The notes under the pieces: model-generated | What the model was told of the DNA's origin: nothing | The model's input: the letters and a program-made list of their open reading frames with translations, nothing else | Database searches by the model: none | Shown here: positions 49,162 to 61,300 of the stretch, one piece after another | Layout: each line of letters begins with the position of its first letter | How positions within the stretch are numbered: position 1 is the first letter of the stretch | Origin: Cucumis sativus | Taxonomy: Eukaryota; Streptophyta; Magnoliopsida; Cucurbitales; Cucurbitaceae | Direction of reading: 5' to 3' | Assembly: GCF_000004075.3 (NCBI RefSeq) | Contig: NC_026657.2 | Coordinates: 496,001 to 560,000 of the forward strand | DNA length: 64,000 nt | Made by a program: the position numbers and the translations under genes

Positions 49162-51168
49162 ATGGGGAAGGTGTTTACGAATGATAGGGAGCCAAAGAAA
49201 TTGAAGCGGAGAAGGAGGTCGAAGGGTTCTGGTGGGAAGTATTTGAAGCCGGGTGCTTTGGCGAAGCTCAGGTGTAGCAAGGGTTCGGTTGCTAAATCTT
49301 GTACTGATCTTGGGAGGAAGAGGGTGGCTGTGTTGGATGCTGGGAAGACGAAGAGGAATGTAGTGCTTGAGGATAAGGTTTCTGATAGAAGTCCTTTGAT
49401 GTTGTCACCTGTGAAATTGGTGATGCATATAAACCATATTGGTACTCCAAAAACCCCTCGGGTTGAAGACTGTGAATCAGAGTCACGGCTGGAATCTCTA
49501 CCTATGGATCTATTGGTATTGTGATTATTATACATCTCTTTCTTTTCTGTTTCCTAGAAGAATCCCCTCTTTTTTTAGCATAAAGTTACCTCAAATGCAT
49601 AAAATCGAATATTTTCTATTTCTTTTCAAGTTGTATGGATCTTCCTTTAGGTTCCATTGTTTTTTATCTATGGGAGGAGAACTTATAGAGATCCTCAAGA
49701 TAGCCTGTTATTTGAGCTGTCAGTTATGAATTACTTTCTCAGTTACTTGATGGTGGAGTTTTCGGTGGTTTTTTTTCTTCATTCTAGTGTCAAGCAGTTG
49801 TTTCTTGTCTTAATGAGTAGATGAAACTTTCTTGTGAGCCTTTTCACTCCGTGAGGGTATTATTAAGGAGTATACGTCACCTACTTTTCTTTTTTCTTCT
49901 TTTGAGTTCCCAACATGTGGAGCTTTGGATTTTATCTACTTTTAGTAAAATGGCCTAAACCTTTGTGCTTATGCATGTGGTATTCAGCAATTTTAGCTAG
50001 AACTCAGCTGTATTTTTCTTAATCATAAACCTAAAAAACCCAAGTTTTTAAAATTTAAGGGCATGTTTCACGGCATAGAAGTTTGATGCACTCATGTTGA
50101 TCTAATCTGGATACTTGCTGTTGGATCAGTGTCTGTACTCTTTGAACGTGATCTTACATGTAATGGTATTTTGTAGTATAGGATATTAATTTTCTGCGTT
50201 GTTTGGCTGCCGATGTTCTAATGTTTTCCATTTGTAACTTCAAGGTGAAAATACTTTGCCATTTACACCACGACCAACTGAGGGCCGTTTTTCATGTCTC
50301 TCAACGAATCAGAAAGGCTGTAAGTCTTTTATCTGTCTGCTTCAAATGTACCACAAATTTTGGATGTTGACCATCTTTGTTTTTAACAGGTTTTGCTGGC
50401 AAGGCAATTCCACTTCAATTACACAACTCCAGATCGGTCCAGGCAGGAGATGTTGAGGATAACCACCCCTCGACCTACTGAACACTGGCCCTTCGTAAAG
50501 TTAGTATTGATTTAAACCTTTCGTTTGTTTGGCATCTTTATGTTAGAGCTAAGTTAAAAATAATATCTCACTATTACTTGTTTAGAAAAGGAGTAACAGT
50601 GTTCCAAACATGTTAGAACTTTGGACAAAAATTGGCCCCGGAGCATGTGTGGCTGTGTTTGTGTTCCAAACTTTCTTTCCAAGTCACTCTCGCTCATATT
50701 CAAGTTCCAATCTTTCTTGAACATTCTATTGGATTTTGATTACAGTGTTATTTCTGAAACTGGTATAAAGGATTAAGGATAATATTGCAACTTTTGAAAG
50801 AAAAATTGTAATATTGAAACTTTTGAAAAAATAATCGTATTCTTGAAAGCATCTTTTTTGCAATTTTTCCTTGTCTTATTGATCTGATCAAAACAATGAT
50901 CTACAGCAAGGGAGATGGCAAAGGGTTTTCATTGCCAAGCCCTCACACTCCAAAAGCACCAAGACATGGTCCTCGTCCACCATCTCGTCTCAAAGTTTCA
51001 GAAATGAGGCAGGTTGCTGCAGTTCTCTTTCAAGAATCAGCTTTTCCCCCAAGATGCATGGTGCCATCTGTTATATCTAAACCTCTCTGCAAATCCTTGG
51101 CTTCAAACCGGGTTCTGTTTTACGAGGACGAGTTATGCCAAGCTGTTGCTCAAAACAAACTTCGTTGA
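49162..51168 (+). CDS. F-box family protein (At4g35930 / SKIP27-like)
   Basis: Four exons: 49162-49515, 50245-50319, 50390-50499 and 50907-51168, giving 266 residues. Exon 3 ends at GTA AA before GTTAGT; this donor, rather than GTAAAG five bases earlier, keeps the frame. The N-terminus is very basic (LKRRRRSKGSGGKYLKPG), suggesting nuclear targeting. An F-box lies at about 112-152 (SLPMDLLVKILCHLHHDQL, then FHVSQRIRKAVLLARQFHFNYTTP). The C-terminal part is Pro-rich (PSPHTPKAPRHGPRPPSRL) and has no Kelch or LRR repeats. F-box proteins recruit substrates to SCF ligases through SKP1. The substrate is unknown. The Arabidopsis name is from memory of the family layout. Confidence 0.88.
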
Positions 51169-52357
51169 TTATAGTGGCTAGCAATGTCCCGCTGTGTTTT
51201 GTTTCTGTATATATGGGTTTTTTCCCTTTTTGTTGGTGCAGCAATTATATAGGAATTTCTACAAATTTTGTAGGCCTGCGTTGATGCAGATTTAGGTATC
51301 ATGGAAAGGAACTTCTTGTTCTGTTGGAGTGAGAGGGTTGAAAAGTATTCAAGACTGTAGTTGTGGGAATAATCTATTCCGAACTTGTTACTTGTATAGT
51401 TCTATATATATATTCTAAACAGTGGTTTGTTCTGTTTTTCCCTGAATTTATTGTTTATAGCACTACTTTTTTGTTGCTTATTCAACCAATGGTTACCCAT
51501 TACACCATTGTTTGGCCTGTAAAGATAAGTTGTGGAATCTGACATGATTGTGAAATTAGTGTTCTTGAAATTGGTTGTTGCTCTTTGATCTCTTCTATTC
51601 CAACAAAGCGATTGTGAATTTGTTCAAGTGTTGGAAGAGGTAGGGGAATAAAACATCAGGAACACAAAGCTTTTCTTCCTTTTCTTCTCTTGAACTGCCA
51701 CTTGCAAGAAAAGTGGGGAATTTTGCAGTTTGAGGTCAAAGAACAAATAAACTACAGCCACAATAATAATGATTACAAGACAAAGAGTAAGGACATCAAA
51801 GAAAACAACCAAATTAGCTTTTCATCTTGTTGAAATTTGGTACAAAGTTAACTTTATCCAAATTAGCTTTTTCATATGTGAGTTCTTGACATCATCCAGA
51901 TTCTACTAAAATTTCATAATCTAAAATCTTTCTAAATTTGATCTTTTTGAATAAAGATTTTAACTTATCAAAAAACCCAAACATTCAATAGGATGGTAAA
52001 AATGATAATAACATTAAGAGTTAATATTAGTAATTATTTAGAATTTGGATGTTGATGGTGAATTTAATTTTTTTTATAATATATTTTGTAAAGAGATTAA
52101 AGTTGATAGGAAGTATTTAAGCTCCAACAAGAATGGCGGTTCGGATCTAAAATTGGGAGGGAATCGGATCCAACAACCAAACGGGTGTGGACTTAGCGGA
52201 TCGTTAACCTCAAAGCCCCTTTGATTTTTCTCTCGCTGACCCGAACGACATTTGTCAGGTGATCGAGGAAGCCATAGCCAGGTTCAACTTGAAATCGCAT
52301 CACAACTGATCTCCACGGGAAGGATTTTACACGGAGGAACCAAAAACGGCGACAAGA
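51169..52357 (+). other. Spacer: F-box 3' UTR and VPS35 promoter
   Basis: The segment 51169-51450 reads as 3' UTR. The remainder is AT-rich without a gene. The VPS35 leader is the less AT-rich segment of about 52115-52357. Confidence 0.5.
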
Positions 52358-55300
52358 ATGATTTCCGACGGAGTTGAGGACGAGGAGAAGTGGCTTGCTG
52401 CTGGGATCGCCGGTCTCCAGCAGAATGCGTTCTACATGCACCGATCTCTGGTATTTCTATTCCACTCTTGCAACTTTAATTGTTTTTCTTATATGCCTAC
52501 TGTATAGATCAGGGAGGAATTCATGGGAAAGCTTGGAATGGGTTGACTCAGAAATTGGGTTTTCAATTTGAACCCTAATTTCGGTTTGGTGTTGCCTCAG
52601 GACTCTAACAATCTCAAAGATGCTTTGAAGTATTCTGCGCAGATGCTTTCTGAGCTGCGGACTTCGAAGCTTTCCCCTCATAAATACTATGATTTATGTG
52701 AGCTATTTCTCTCTGTCACTGGGCAGTTCTGTTTTTGTCTTTAGAATGGAAGAAAACAATAGAATCTATGAGTTGTTTCTTAAAATTTCATTTTCTTTTT
52801 TGTTTTTACATTTTCAGACATGCGAGCGTTTGACGAGTTGAGGAAGCTAGAAATTTTCTTTATGGAGGAGACGAAGCGGGGTTGCTCAATAATCGACTTG
52901 TATGAACTTGTACAGCATGCTGGCAATATATTACCCAGACTGTGAGTAATTTTTGTCCTGAAATTTGATTTACTGTTACTGCAAGCTGGGCTTTGATATT
53001 TCTACAAAGAGGTGCGAGTTTCTTTAGAATCATGGATGCCATTAAATTTTCATTTTTTTCCAAAAACAATTTTAGCATCTTGAGTGGAATTTTGTGTTTG
53101 GTGTACTAAGTTATGGTATGGGGTTTCGTGTTTGAATGCTTACACTGTTAACTCAATGGTCATTGACCCATAACTTTGCTGTTGAATTGAGTTTAGTGGA
53201 GCATAGAAAGAATGGAATAAATGGCAGCAATGTGGCAAATATATGTGGATGCTCATTGTTGTAGAATCATAATTTTTCAAGTGCCTGTAACACTACGTGG
53301 CAAACTAGGTTGTATGCTATTTTTTGGGCAAGAGAAACAACAAAATCTAAAGAAGGCATTAGAGTTCTTATTGTGATTTGTAGGTCTTATTTCTCTTGAT
53401 TGGACTCTTTCTTGTAGTTTGACTCCCATTTATGGGTTTTTCCTTTTTGTATTCCCATGTATTCTTTGATTTTTTCTCAATGGAAGTTAAGTGTTCTCTT
53501 TATAAAAAGGTAGTGTAAGATCTCAAAAGTCACAATATATCCTGTATTTTTCATTGAGAACCATACTGTTTTTAGTAATTTAAATGCCCCATAAAAAAGT
53601 TGTGAGAGAATTCTGAACAATAATCCTGCTTTACCCAAAATCATTGACTTGAGAGATCTTTTGGAGGTCAGCCAGCAATATCTATAGTATAACAGAAAGC
53701 CAGGGCCATGTCTCGACACATGAAGTAGCATTGCTTTGGCCGATTCACAATGAATGAACAAATAGTCAGTATCATCGTTCAAGGTACAATTCAAATAAAT
53801 CCAGGAGAGGGAGACTATAAAGGGTGGGCTCTTATTCATGCGACTATGGCTCTATTTCCATAGGAAATTGGTTAACCTTTTATCCTGCCGTATCACATTT
53901 TTTTTCCGAAAGTAATCTCTCTGATGTCGTGGTTGATGCATTTATAGGTAGATATTTGCTGATTTGTGTAGTCAAGAGTCCCTAAACACTGTCCTCAGTT
54001 TGATAAATGTTCTTACACTCTTGCTTGGAAACAAAATTGACCAATTCTATGGTCTCCGTCAAAAGGGCTTCTTCTGTGGTCAATCCCAAGTTTAGTGTCT
54101 TTTCTCAGCTCTTCAGCAATCACTTTCTAAGTTTCTGCTTATAACCATGATGGCATAATTGAAGAAGTGTATGACACAGAGGCCTGGAACTAAGCCAATT
54201 ATCTTCTTAGAATTGGATATCTGCTCATTTTGAAGTCAGAAAGATGCATGCACCGCACCATTGGATATGGAATTTTAATGAAATGCTCCATTCAGTTATA
54301 GAAAAAGCAGAATTTAATCTCCAAGGATTTCAAACACCAAATGTGTCGATGATATTTACTACTCATGAACCAATATAATTAACTGTATCTATGTTTAGTG
54401 ATCAATGGTATTCATTACACAGAAGCATGTTTTTGTTCATGGTTTGACTACCTTGCCTCTCTCTATTGGCGGGTTTAAAGTTCTCAGGTGGTTGGATTGA
54501 AAGATCTCTATGTTGGGTTATATTTGTATTTGTCCATTAGTCTTTGGAAGTGTGTTATTTTGTCTATTAAGCATTGCTACTCCTACTAATGTATATGTTC
54601 TGTTCTATATGAACTTTTTCTTGATTTATGGAACTTTCCAGGTATCTTCTTTGTACTGTGGGATCAGTGTATATCAAATCCAAGGAGGCTCCTGCAAAAG
54701 ATATTCTTAAAGATCTGGTGGAGATGTGCCGTGGTATTCAGCATCCCTTACGTGGGCTATTCTTGAGGAGTTATCTTTCTCAAGTCAGTAGGGATAAGCT
54801 ACCTGATATTGGGTCAGAGTATGAAGGGTAAGAAATTCAAACATTCATTGGCTTAAGATGATTAATAAGCTACATGTGTGTCTTAATTCAAAACACAATG
54901 TATGCATGCTTAGCAATAAAAAATGAACAATAATGGTCAATTTGGTGGGCTGTGTGCTATTTTGTGAGGCCTATGAGGCGGGAAAACAGTGCAATCTTTC
55001 ATGGGGAGGGAGGACTTCTGTGACGATGTTTGGTATTTTGTTAGATTCTCTATTTCTCTCCTGACCCTGGTGTCTAGGCTTTTTTATAATTACTCGTTAG
55101 GTCTTATTTTATTTGATTATGCCCCTTCTAGTTGACTCCCCATTTGCTGGCGTTTTCTCTTTACTGTAAGCCTGTGCATTCTTTCATTTTTGCTTGATGA
55201 TAGTCAGGTATTTCTTTAGAAAACAGGTATACACTATGTAATCGAATATTGGTGATTCCGGTGAGGGTTCTTCATCTCATAACTTAATGACGACTTTTTT

Positions 55301-58300
55301 GTGGCAAATATAAATTCTTCAGATTTAAGGGGGTGAAGTATTCCAAAAGAAGTAGTGAGTATAATAGAGTATGCGGATACTTTAAGTCTCTAGATATTGA
55401 AGTCTGAAGAGACTAGTTATTTCTTTCTAATGATTTATCGTTGTGATCTTTATTGATATTCACAAAGCATGCAAGTCACCAATGCCTATGCATTTCATAT
55501 TTTTCACTATTAAAATTTTGTTCTATATTTCTCATTTTGTCCATCATGTTGTTTAAAAGTAAATATGTAAACAGGAGTCGGGACACTTTAGTTGCAAGTG
55601 CCAAATAACTGCTTGGGATATGACATGTACTTATTATGCATAGAAAGGGTTTAGTTGTGTCCAACAGGACTATGTTCAGCTAACATGTGACATCTGTCTA
55701 TCTTGCTTTACAAGTGATGGTATGCATCCAACACGTATTGGAGTTTTTGATATGTTATACATCATTTATCATCACCCAGGCTATTGTGGATGCGTACACA
55801 CGCACATGTAAATCATGGTCTTTGTACTTCACTATGCATCAATAGCATATAAACTCGTGTTTTTATTTTTGTCACAAAATTGTGATTTATTATAGATGGC
55901 CTTAATATGTGGATGTTTCTTTTCTCCCACAGAGATGCAGACACTGTCATCGATGCAGTTGAATTTGTACTCCAAAATTTCACAGAAATGAACAAACTTT
56001 GGGTACGAATGCAGCATCAGGTGGGTTCAGTCATCAATATTGTCACCTACTCTCATGTTTGAACATGCATGGTACGAGGATGATTGCATGTCATGAGGGT
56101 ACAAATAGTTCATGAATGCATGATTTATGGTCATGCAGGTTATAATGCTTGTGAATCATTCATACTCTTTGCTGACCCTGTGTTGAGGCTTGCTGTCGGG
56201 CTTTCTGGTCTGCAGGGGCCTGCCCGGGACAAGGAGAAACGGGAGAAGGAAAGGAGCGAGCTACGTGATCTTGTAACATCAGAATTCTGAGACTGGTTAC
56301 TTTCAGTAAAATGGCATTGTGTACATTCTGCATGGACGCTCATACAAGTTTTGCCCTGCCTCTTCTTGTTATTAGGTTGGAAAGAATCTGCATATACTCA
56401 GTCAGGTGGAGGGTGTTGACCTTGATATGTACAAGGATATTGTACTTCCTAGAGTTCTGGAGCAGGTATGAAATCAGTTTCCTTTTACTAGTTTGCTGAG
56501 TCGCCTAACCTGTCACTTCCACTCAAATGGTCATACCTATGCTTTGCAGGTTGTTAATTGTAAGGATGAAATTGCTCAATTTTATTTGATGGAATGCATT
56601 ATTCAAGTATTTCCTGACGAATATCACTTACAAACCCTGGATGTTTTGTTGGGTGCCTGCCCCCAGCTTCAGGTGGGGAACAATACCATCATTTGCATTA
56701 CTGCTTAAAAATCCATTTTCTTATGTGATACAAAGGATGTTAAACAAGTTTTTTCCAGTATTGAATGATGAGTTTCATTTTCAAAACTTTTTATTGTGCT
56801 GAAGTAGTTTGGTGGGCATTTAACGTGAGACTGGATGTCTTTTCGATTAGGTGCCAGGGAAGGCTTGTTTTCATGTCTATGTCCACAGTTGTTTTTTGTC
56901 TTGTTCCTCAACAACGTTGAAAATTTTACTCTTTACTCTCATCGTTGAGATAAAGACAATTTATCTTAAACCTTCTGTGTTGGGTGTCAGTTGGGGCTAT
57001 CCATCAACGTCGTATCATCATGAATGCTATATGCAAAAGGGGTTGGATATGTTTATGGGACATGCTTTTGATTCTTAGGTTCTCGTGAAACTTGTACCAT
57101 CACACATTGATGGAGGAGGTGCTTGTGAGTTTGCCTTTCCAGGAGAAGAGAATTTTGTAGCATGCTAGTTTCTTTGCTATTTCTTTTTTTTGAAAGTTTG
57201 GCTTGAGAAAAACAGGGATTTGTAGCATGCCTTTCCAGGGATTTTAGAGAAGTGGAGAGGTTGTGTGATGAGATTTAGTGCCTCCTGTGGTCGTCAGTCA
57301 CTGGGCCTTTGTAATTACAATCTTTGTTTGATTTTCTGGATTGGAGATCCGTATTTTATCTATTTTGAGTCCCCTTTTTGTTGGACTTGTTTTTCTGTTT
57401 GCCTTTATATATTCTTTCATTTTTTTTTCATTGTTGGTTCCAAAGAAAGAAAAAAAAATGGTTTCTCTCTGATGCATGCATGGAGACTTTTCTGTGCAAT
57501 GCATCTAATTTGTTGGATGTTTTGAGCCTCTTGGGAGGCATCACCATCCATCAACCAGTAGGTAGTTGTGCTACTAATAGTACATTGAGCTTGTGTTTCT
57601 GCACTTTTATTAGTAGGGGCCTACTACACATTTTTAAATATTGGTTAGAGCTAAGATTTTGATGGGCGTGTGCTTACTCAATTAGAGTGAAGAGCAGCAA
57701 CAAATTCAGCATTTTGATTTTTCAAATTCTTGATATTATTCTTATAATTAGAGGTGAGCATGATAGACCGAAAAACCGAGCTGACCAAACAAACCAAAGT
57801 TGGTCGGTTTGGGAAAGTTCCAATTTGAGAATTCCCACAATATTTCAAAGAGGCAAACTGGCCAACTGAATGACTGACATTTACTCAATGACGGTCGAGG
57901 TTGGTTAATTTACTAAACTAATTATGGTTGGTTCAGTGTTGGTTCAGTCAAAAAATTGACTCCGATTGACCGATAATCACCCCTACTTATAATATAAAAA
58001 GTAGTTCATTTCACTTTACATTTTCATTTTTGTAAGTTATTTACGTCCCTTTCACGGTTGTATTTCTCAGCCATCTGTTGATATCAAGACGGTGTTGTCT
58101 CAATTAATGGAAAGGCTTTCAAACTATGCTGCTTCAAGTGCAGAAGTTCTACCAGAATTCTTACAAGTAGAAGCTTTTTCAAAACTGAGCAAAGCCATTG
58201 GAAAGGTAATTCTTGTCTTTTAGCCTTAGAGATTCGTAGTTAGAAATTTAATTGATGAAATAAATAAATCCTTTAGTTGGTTATGAAACTGATATCTTTA

Positions 58301-61300
58301 GTTTGGTTCATTATCATTAAAGAATTGTTGTTTTTTTTCCTCATAAGGATGTGATCCTTCCTTTTAGAAACCAAAGAAATCTATTTTGAGGAATATACAT
58401 ATTTTTTTTCTTATACATAAAAAAAGGTATCACACCATAACATTGACATCTTCCAGGTTGGCAATTTAGTTGAGAGTTACTATATTTGATTTCCTCATTT
58501 CTTCTTTCTTCTTCCCCCTTTCAAATAATTTTTAATTATCAACATCACAATTTTACTTGGAGATCTGTTTTTTGGTGGTTGTAAACAGAATCTTAAGTTT
58601 GTTTCTGAAAAAATAGTCTCTAGTTCCTATTTTTTTTTAAGATAATTTTAATTAGTTAATTTGATATATGTGCAAAATTCACTTTGCAGGTGATAGAAGC
58701 ACAGGTCGATATGCCTACAGTTGGAGTTGTAACTTTATACTCGGCACTTCTTACATTTACACTTCATGTTCATCCAGATCGGCTTGATTATGCAGATCTT
58801 GTTTTGGTAATATTTGATTTTCAAGTGCACTGATGTAAAGGCCGCTAAATTTCATGTTTCCCATGTTTCACATTACTACTTGCTGAACTACCATCCGTAA
58901 AAGATTATCAAATTTGCTACCCACTTCAAACTGAAATGTACAAATATTTTTTAATCGTTTAAACGTAGTTAAGATGATGGATTATGAAATATCCAAATAA
59001 TTATAGGCTAAGAAATTAGGGATCTGTTTAGAAGTTGGGTTGAAATAATTGTTCGCTACAAGTTGCTTTCAAGTAAGTTACTAGAATTACAGACTTCTAA
59101 GTTTACAAATACACAGTTACACAGCATCTATAAGCCGTTTGATCGCACCTTTCCAGAATGGTTGTTAGAATTAGAAACTGTGCTGTAAAGCAAACAATCA
59201 AACCTTGTATTTTCTGACAATCAAATCTCCTAGCTGGACTTTCTCGCAGGATTAACTTTTATAAAAAGAAGTTGGTTATCATCTCTTTTTCAGGGAGCAT
59301 GTGTGAAGAAACTCTCTGGTAGAGGAAAAATTGAAGACAGCAAAGCAACAAAGCAGATTGTTGCCCTTCTGAGTGCTCCATTGGAAAAATATAATGACAT
59401 TGTCACTACATTGAAATTGTCAAACTATTCTCATGTCATGGAGTACCTTGATGGTGAAACGATCAAAGTCATGGCAACAGTTATTGTACAAAGCATAACA
59501 AAGAATAAAACTCAAATATCTACTGCCGACAATGTAAGTGTTCCCTTTTGTTGTTTGGTCTTTATTATTAATTATGCTTTTCAGTTATATGGATTACTTT
59601 TATGTAGGTTGAGGCATTATTTGAATTGATAAGAGGGCTTATCAAGGATTTAGATGGGTCTCTTCCTGATGAGGTTCTCTCTCTTTGCTTTAATGGAAAA
59701 CCTTCTTTCTCATAATGGTTTACTCCTTTATATTGATAATCTGTAATTTTAATCCTTTTTACTGATTTAACTTATCATAATTTCTTTTTCTTATATTTTA
59801 GCTGATATTGGTACTTGCTTCTGTTACATGATGAGGTTGTTTTATCTTTCCTTTGTCCTCCCCCCACTTCAATTCTTTAGGTTGATGAAGATGATTTCAA
59901 GGAGGAGCAAAGTTCTGTTGCTCGTCTTATTCAGATGTTGTATAATGACGACCCCGACGAAATGTTCAAGGTACTTGGGTGCTATAGATTATATATGCAC
60001 GTTTTATTTCATGCATATGTGAATGCCTCTTCAATCTTTATTTCTGGAAGACATCAATAGAGCTTGACAAAATGTAATGAACAGCTTTTGTTGAACATGG
60101 GATCAGCGTTCTATAATTTTATTTTAATGATATAAATTGTATACTTTATTTTTATTGTCAAATCATACGGGTAGCGTATGCATGGACCTTATATGCTACC
60201 TTGCTTCCTACAGAAAGATTTCCTTTATTACACTAATCTCTTGGCAGTGTCAGCTATCCTAATCTTCGTCAACTAATTGATGCAACTAATTAATTTATTT
60301 GTTCTGTGATCATGTTACTAACATTTCAATTTTGGTAATCTTTTATTGACATTTTATTTATCTGTTTACATTCTTTCATATTTCGTAATGAAAGGTAGTA
60401 TGTCTAAAACTATAGACCCTAGATGAAGGATGTGATAAACCTTTTGGTTTTTATTGCACCATTGGGCCCTTGGTTACCATTCCTCTGGATGATTAGTCAC
60501 GTTTTCTTGTAGTGTAGATGGCAGATAGATGGGAAAGTTCATCTAGCTGTTCTTGATAGGCCTGTGTTTTTTCTGATGACATGTACTCTTAATGAATTGC
60601 AGATAATAAGCACCGTCAAGAAGCATATCCTGACAGGAGGAATAAAGCGTCTGCCATTTACTGTTCCTGCCCTTGTTTTTTCATCTCTCAAGGTTTGCCT
60701 CTCTTGGCTCAGCTCAACTCTTTTGTGGATTCTGATTGATATAACTTATAATCATAAATTTATTGTTCTAACAATATGATCAGTTACTGTGAGTATAAAA
60801 ACTTTCATAGTAGTTGGTGTCATAAACTTGAACTTTTGAAGTTTGTTAGTATTTAAGTTCTCATCCCTCACAATCACTGGTTGTGAAGGTTGAGAAGAAA
60901 ATTGCTGAGTGAATCATAGAAGAGTTATTTCTTTTCTATAGGTTAAGAAGGAATGATTATGACAGTGAGGATTGCTATGATTTTGTTAGGGCCTAGGGCA
61001 TCATGTTATGGAACTGTAGTAACTGTGAATTGCTGATTAATTGCAGTTGGTTAGGCAATTGCAAGGCCAAGAAGAAAATCCTTTTGGAGATGAGACACCA
61101 ACTACCCCAAAGAAAATTTTTCAGCTATTAACTCAGGTACTCCCTAAGTGGAGTGGAGGGTTTTCTTCCTTGTGTAAACTTGGTATCCACCTTTTAATAT
61201 TGTTTTAACTGCATTGTATAATCGGTTGCATTTGCAACTGTGGCTGGAATGTGAAATCGTGATTGACTTGGAGGTTCTTTTCTCCAAATATGTTTGTTCC

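Noticed and set aside
49056-49535. 159-codon minus-strand ORF
   Set aside because: It is complementary to F-box gene exon 1; composition and lack of any domain mark it as a shadow.
53840-54300. Possible extension of the minus-strand LINE into reverse transcriptase
   Set aside because: Minus-strand frames here are open in parts but show no RT motifs that I recognise.
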